Below are positions 56,264 to 60,031 of a stretch of 60,031 nucleotides of DNA, in pieces. The stretch's first letter is position 1. Every line of letters begins with the position of its first letter. The notes beneath the pieces are model-generated. The model made no database searches, was not told where the DNA came from, and saw only the letters and a list, made by a program, of their open reading frames with translations. Source of the stretch: an uncultured Pelagibacteraceae bacterium (GTDB lineage Bacteria > Pseudomonadota > Alphaproteobacteria > Pelagibacterales > Pelagibacteraceae); contig CACMTV010000005.1 of NCBI GenBank assembly GCA_902616675.1, positions 1 to 60,031 of the forward strand. Direction: 5' to 3'. The position numbers and the translations under genes are program-made.

Positions 56264-57882
56264 CTTCTTGAATAAGTTTTCGCTGCCTTTATAAAGGACG
56301 AGAATAATGGATGCGGAGTTAAAGGTCTAGATTTAAATTCAGGATGAAACTGAACTCCAATGAACCATGGGTGATCATTTAATTCAATTATTTCTGGTAA
56401 TTTATTGTCCGGAGATAGACCTGAAAAAATCATACCTTTATCCTCAAATTTACCTTTATAATTAATATTAACTTCATATCTGTGACGATGTCTTTCATTT
56501 ATTTTCAAAGAATTATATATTTTGCTAACCTTTGTGTCTTTTTTAAGTCTAGCTTCATAACTACCTAAACGCATAGTCCCACCCAAATTTTTGTCAGTAC
56601 CTTTCATTAATTTTCCATCTTTTGTCCACTCACTCATCAAGCCAACAACAGAAGCTTTGGAAGGACCAAATTCACTAGAGGTTGCATCTTTAATATTTAA
56701 CTTATTTCTTGCAAATTCAATTACTGCCATTTGCATTCCAAAACATATGCCTAAAAATGGAATATTATTTTTTCTTGCAAAATAAATTGCTGCTATTTTT
56801 CCTTCAGTACCCCTTTTACCAAAACCACCCGGTATGAGAATTCCTGATACATCTTTTAATTTATCTTTAATTTCACCTGATTTAAGTTTGTCGGATTCTA
56901 TTCTTATCAAATTAACTTTTAAATTATTATCAATACCTCCATGTGTTAAGGCTTCATCCAAAGATTTATAAGCATCTTTTAGCTCAACGTACTTACCAAT
57001 AATTGCTATATTTACAGTATTCTTAGTATTAAGAACCAATTTAGTAATTTTTTTCCAAGGGTTCAAATTTACTTTCTTTTTTGATTTAATCTTGAAAAAC
57101 TTAAGAACCCTTTCATCTAATTTTTCTTTATTAAAACTAATCGGCGCTTCATAAATAGTTTTTACATCAACAGTTTCTATAACGTCTTCAATAGATACAT
57201 TGCAAAAAAGTGAAATCTTTTTTCTTTGATCTAATGGGATCGACATCTCAGATCTACAAATTATTATATCAGGTTGAATACCAATACTTCTTAACTCTTT
57301 AACAGAATGTTGAGTTGGTTTAGTTTTAATTTCATCTGAAGCTTTCATATATGGAACTAAAGTCAGATGAATAAATAAAGTATTTTTTCTTCCTATTTCA
57401 TTTGAAAACTGTCTTATAGCTTCTAAAAAAGGAAGGCTTTCAATGTCGCCGACTGTTCCTCCGATTTCACATATTACAAAATCCTCTTTTGCAACATCAT
57501 TTTTAATAAATTCTTTTATCCTATTAGTAATGTGTGGAATTACCTGAACAGTTTTACCTAAATATTTACCTTGACGTTCTCTTTTGAGAACATCATTGTA
57601 TATTTTTCCTGTTGTAATGTTATCTGATTTTTTGGCTGATATTCCTGAAAATCTTTCGTAGTGGCCTAGATCTAGATCTGTTTCTGCTCCATCATCAGTT
57701 ACATATACTTCACCATGTTGAAATGGACTCATTGTTCCCGGGTCAACGTTTAAATAGGGATCTAGTTTTCTTATTCTAACTTTGTATCCTCTAGACTGAA
57801 GTAAATAAGCTAATGAAGCAGATGATAAGCCTTTTCCCAGAGATGAGACCACGCCGCCAGTAACGAAAATATATCGCGCCAT
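56260..57882 (-). CDS. pyrG: CTP synthase
   Basis: PyrG aminates UTP to CTP using glutamine. The 540-residue product has the synthetase domain opening [38 protein letters not shown] and [18 protein letters not shown]. The C-terminal glutaminase domain has LGICFGMQ with catalytic Cys380 and the triad His/Glu in [13 protein letters not shown] 41-base gap separates it from secG and contains a TATAAC that may give an internal promoter; this is weak. Confidence 0.98.
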   Translation of the reverse strand: MARYIFVTGGVVSSLGKGLSSASLAYLLQSRGYKVRIRKLDPYLNVDPGTMSPFQHGEVYVTDDGAETDLDLGHYERFSGISAKKSDNITTGKIYNDVLKRERQGKYLGKTVQVIPHITNRIKEFIKNDVAKEDFVICEIGGTVGDIESLPFLEAIRQFSNEIGRKNTLFIHLTLVPYMKASDEIKTKPTQHSVKELRSIGIQPDIIICRSEMSIPLDQRKKISLFCNVSIEDVIETVDVKTIYEAPISFNKEKLDERVLKFFKIKSKKKVNLNPWKKITKLVLNTKNTVNIAIIGKYVELKDAYKSLDEALTHGGIDNNLKVNLIRIESDKLKSGEIKDKLKDVSGILIPGGFGKRGTEGKIAAIYFARKNNIPFLGICFGMQMAVIEFARNKLNIKDATSSEFGPSKASVVGLMSEWTKDGKLMKGTDKNLGGTMRLGSYEARLKKDTKVSKIYNSLKINERHRHRYEVNINYKGKFEDKGMIFSGLSPDNKLPEIIELNDHPWFIGVQFHPEFKSRPLTPHPLFSSFIKAAKTYSRR

Positions 57883-57923
57883 GGAAGTATGTTATACTTG
57901 ATAATTGTGTTAAAAAAAAGTTT

Positions 57924-58226
57924 TTATTTATTAGACTCTGGTATTTGAGGTAGATCTGAATCTTTGTTTTCCTCGAGCTCTAAAACTGATTGGGTCTTAC
58001 GAATTTCATCTCTATTAATAGCTACTAGTGCAATACTACAAATTATAAACAATGAAGCGATTATAGTTGTTAGTTTTGTTAAAAAAGTGCCAACTGATCT
58101 TGAAGACGTGAAATTATCCTGTGAAACACCAAGTCCAAGGGCTCCACCTTCAGATCTTTGTAATAAAACTACAACAACTAAAATAATTGCTAGAATAATA
58201 TTTATTACAACAAGTATGTTTTCCAT
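57924..58226 (-). CDS. secG: Protein translocase subunit SecG
   Basis: SecG is the two-span accessory subunit of SecYEG. The 100-residue protein has a first helix (about 4-22), then VVLLQRSEGGALGLGVSQDN (19-38), the conserved cytoplasmic loop, and a second helix (about 48-68). A short acidic tail follows. It lies 5 bases after tpiA and before pyrG; the tpiA-secG-pyrG order is common in alphaproteobacteria. Confidence 0.94.
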   Translation of the reverse strand: MENILVVINIILAIILVVVVLLQRSEGGALGLGVSQDNFTSSRSVGTFLTKLTTIIASLFIICSIALVAINRDEIRKTQSVLELEENKDSDLPQIPESNK

Positions 58227-58231
58227 GATGC

Positions 58232-58975
58232 TTATCTATAGTAATTCTTTATTATATCAATAAATTTTTTTGAAGATTTTGATGCTCCTCCTATAAGAAA
58301 ACCGTCAATTTGCTTGATTTCTCTAAACATTCCTATGTTGCTTCCATCAACCGATCCGCCATACAAAACTTCAGGGCTTTTGCTTTTAAAAATTTTTTTT
58401 AATACTTTCTTAATGTGTTCGATTGTTTTACTTAATTCTTTAAATGTAGGAATTTTACCAGTTCCTATAGCCCAAATTGGTTCATAAGCAACAACAATAT
58501 TATTTTTGTTAAATTTTTTTTCTAATACTTTAGTCAATTGTCTTGTTAAAACACTGAATGTTTTTTTGTTATTTTTTTGAATTTTATTTTCCCCAATACA
58601 AAAAACAACTTTTAAATTATTTTTTAAAGCAAATTTTACTTTATTGTTAAGAATAATATCTGTGTCACCTTCATTTCTATTATCTGAATGTCCTACTAGG
58701 GTATATTTAGCACCAACACTCTTTAACATATAGGAACTAACTGCAGCTGTATTAGAAGAATATTGATCTAATTGATAACAGTTTTGTGAACCTATATTTA
58801 TTTTTTTATTTCTAAAGTGTCTAGAGTACGTCTCGATTAGTGTATATGGAGGTGTAATAACAACCTTATATTTATTTTTATTTTTATCCTTTGAATAGAA
58901 TGAGTTTATTCTATTTAAAATATTAATAGACTTAGGAATTCCAAACATTTTCCAATTTCCAATAAAATATTTCAT
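58232..58975 (-). CDS. tpiA: Triosephosphate isomerase
   Basis: TpiA interconverts dihydroxyacetone phosphate and glyceraldehyde-3-phosphate. The 247-residue product has the substrate lysine in GNWKM (Lys9), His96 in LVGHSDNR, the catalytic glutamate in AYEPIWAIGTG (Glu165) and the phosphate-binding VLYGGSVDGSN. The usual GHSERR/GHSENR reads GHSDNR, so the nearly invariant glutamate after HS is aspartate. It is divergent from the PpiD-like gene across 64 AT-rich bases. Confidence 0.96.
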   Translation of the reverse strand: MKYFIGNWKMFGIPKSINILNRINSFYSKDKNKNKYKVVITPPYTLIETYSRHFRNKKINIGSQNCYQLDQYSSNTAAVSSYMLKSVGAKYTLVGHSDNRNEGDTDIILNNKVKFALKNNLKVVFCIGENKIQKNNKKTFSVLTRQLTKVLEKKFNKNNIVVAYEPIWAIGTGKIPTFKELSKTIEHIKKVLKKIFKSKSPEVLYGGSVDGSNIGMFREIKQIDGFLIGGASKSSKKFIDIIKNYYR

Positions 58976-59039
58976 GATATTTTTATATTGAGTTTGATCT
59001 ATTCGAATTAATAATTTATTAATTGTTTAAAATAATTAT

Positions 59040-60031
59040 ATGATAAATTCAATAAAAAAATATTCTAAGACCTTCCTTTTTAAAGTTCTAGTAGGAATAA
59101 TAATACTCCCATTTTTATTTTGGGGAATGGGGGATGTATTTAGCGGAGGAAGCCAAAATGTAGTTGCAAAAATTGACTCTGAAAAGGTAAGTACTAGGGA
59201 TTTTGTAAATTATTTAAATGTTTTAAATTTAAACGACCAAGAACGTAAAGATCTTCCAAAAACAGATTTAATAAATAGAATTTTGTCTGATTATATTGGT
59301 AAAAAAGTTCTTATACAGGAACTAGAAGGTTTAAATGTTATTCTTGAAGATAGATCTTTAAAAGAAATAATTATTAATGATAAAACATTTTTTAAAGATA
59401 ATAAATTTTCTAGAACAGAATATGAAAAATTTTTGATTTCAAATAGTTTAAGCGCACCTCTTTTCGAGACAAATGTTGCAGAACAAGAAAAAAAAAGACA
59501 GTTATTAAGTTATTTATCTGGTGGAGTTGAAATTCCTAATTTTCTTGTCCAATACGAATACAATAAAGAAAATCAAACAAAAAAAATAGAATTTATTAAT
59601 TTAAAAAAATTTTACGATAAACCTATTCCTGAAAAAAAAATTAAAGATATTTATGAAAAAAACAAAAGTTTTTATACCGAAATATTAAAAGATTTTAAAT
59701 ATACTGAATTAACCCCAACAAACATAGTAGGTGAAAAAGAATATAGCGAAAACTTTTTTAATAAAATTAATCAAATTGAAAATAAAATTTTAGATGGCAT
59801 AAGGTTTGATGAGATTACCACAAATTACAATTTAGAATCTAATACTACTGGATTAATAAACAACAAAGGTAATTCTAAAATAAGTAAAAATCTTGCTCAA
59901 GCAATGTTTGTGCTTAAAGAAGAAAATACATCTGAGTTTATTAATTTAGATAAAAAGTATTATTTAGTTGAAATGACAAAAGTTTTTAAAAATCAAAAAG
60001 ATATAAACAACAAAGAAGTTAGAGATGCTAT
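59040..60031 (+). CDS. PpiD/SurA-type periplasmic folding factor, 3' end cut by window edge
   Basis: The frame is open from ATG 59040 to the right edge (330 codons seen). The start MINSIKKYSKTFLFKVLVGI leads into one membrane anchor (to about residue 30) with FWGMGDVFSG at its end, a hallmark of PpiD/SurA_N_3 proteins. The SurA-like chaperone domain follows: AKIDSEKVSTRDFVNYLNVL and NRILSDYIGKKVLIQELEGL. The rotamase domain, if present, starts near the cut. In alphaproteobacteria this gene commonly neighbours tpiA. It probably assists outer-membrane protein folding. Confidence 0.88.
   Translation, partial: MINSIKKYSKTFLFKVLVGIIILPFLFWGMGDVFSGGSQNVVAKIDSEKVSTRDFVNYLNVLNLNDQERKDLPKTDLINRILSDYIGKKVLIQELEGLNVILEDRSLKEIIINDKTFFKDNKFSRTEYEKFLISNSLSAPLFETNVAEQEKKRQLLSYLSGGVEIPNFLVQYEYNKENQTKKIEFINLKKFYDKPIPEKKIKDIYEKNKSFYTEILKDFKYTELTPTNIVGEKEYSENFFNKINQIENKILDGIRFDEITTNYNLESNTTGLINNKGNSKISKNLAQAMFVLKEENTSEFINLDKKYYLVEMTKVFKNQKDINNKEVRDA

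Noticed and set aside
1-60031. CRISPR arrays, insertion sequences, prophage genes, rRNA genes
   Set aside because: No direct-repeat arrays, transposase or phage motifs, or rRNA sequence were seen on either strand; intergenic space is too small for most of these.

Overview
This is a 60-kb piece of a very AT-rich, tightly packed alphaproteobacterial chromosome. Gene content and order, the low GC, the one- to four-base gene overlaps and the single tuf gene all point to the SAR11 group (Pelagibacterales). I infer this from protein character and synteny; no database search was run. Almost every base is coding, and the longest non-coding stretch is about 160 bases.

Layout. (1) 1-9063 holds mixed housekeeping genes: topA (cut by the left edge), a small exported protein, a RidA-family protein, ugd and galU (UDP-glucuronate supply), panC (frameshifted near its 3' end), mgtE, lipB and an RluC-type pseudouridine synthase. 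(2) 9076-37656 is one leftward super-cluster of transcription and translation genes. In transcription order it reads tRNA-Tyr, tRNA-Gly, tuf, tRNA-Trp, secE, nusG, rplKAJL, rpoBC, then the str, S10, spc and alpha gene sets down to rplQ. rpmD (L30) is missing between rpsE and rplO. (3) 37791-38658 carries rlmB and tRNA-Thr, reading rightward. (4) 38664-45636 is a surface-glycan island: a WbuC-like cupin, three soluble glycosyltransferase-like proteins, a small membrane protein, a GT-C-like membrane protein, glf and galE. Its base composition is visibly more AT-rich than the ribosomal genes. (5) 45629-52288 holds trkA, ntrX and ntrY (leftward) and ispDF, pgpA and cinA/pncC (rightward). (6) 52268-58975 is a leftward operon-like run: tpiA, secG, pyrG, kdsA, eno, an FtsB/DivIC-like gene, lipA, a RatA/COQ10-like gene and a small membrane protein. 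(7) A PpiD/SurA-type folding factor starts at 59040 and runs off the right edge.

How the parts connect. GalU and Ugd make UDP-glucose and UDP-glucuronate. GalE and Glf in the island would make UDP-galactose and UDP-galactofuranose, and KdsA makes the Kdo precursor, so the window encodes much of the sugar-donor supply for a Gram-negative envelope glycan. LipB and LipA form the lipoylation pathway. Regions 5 and 6 look like an ancestral alphaproteobacterial order (eno-ftsB-[pdh-lpd]-lipA-ratA-cinA-pgpA-ispDF-[dusB-ntrBC]-ntrYX-trkA-[hfq-hflX]) from which the bracketed genes have been lost or moved.

I found no clear new defence, mobile or signalling system. The observations most worth checking are the panC frameshift, the glycan island with an unplaced glycosyltransferase-like protein, the missing rpmD, the tuf stop codon overlapping tRNA-Trp, a NtrX lacking the sigma-54 contact loop, and a shortened enolase loop.
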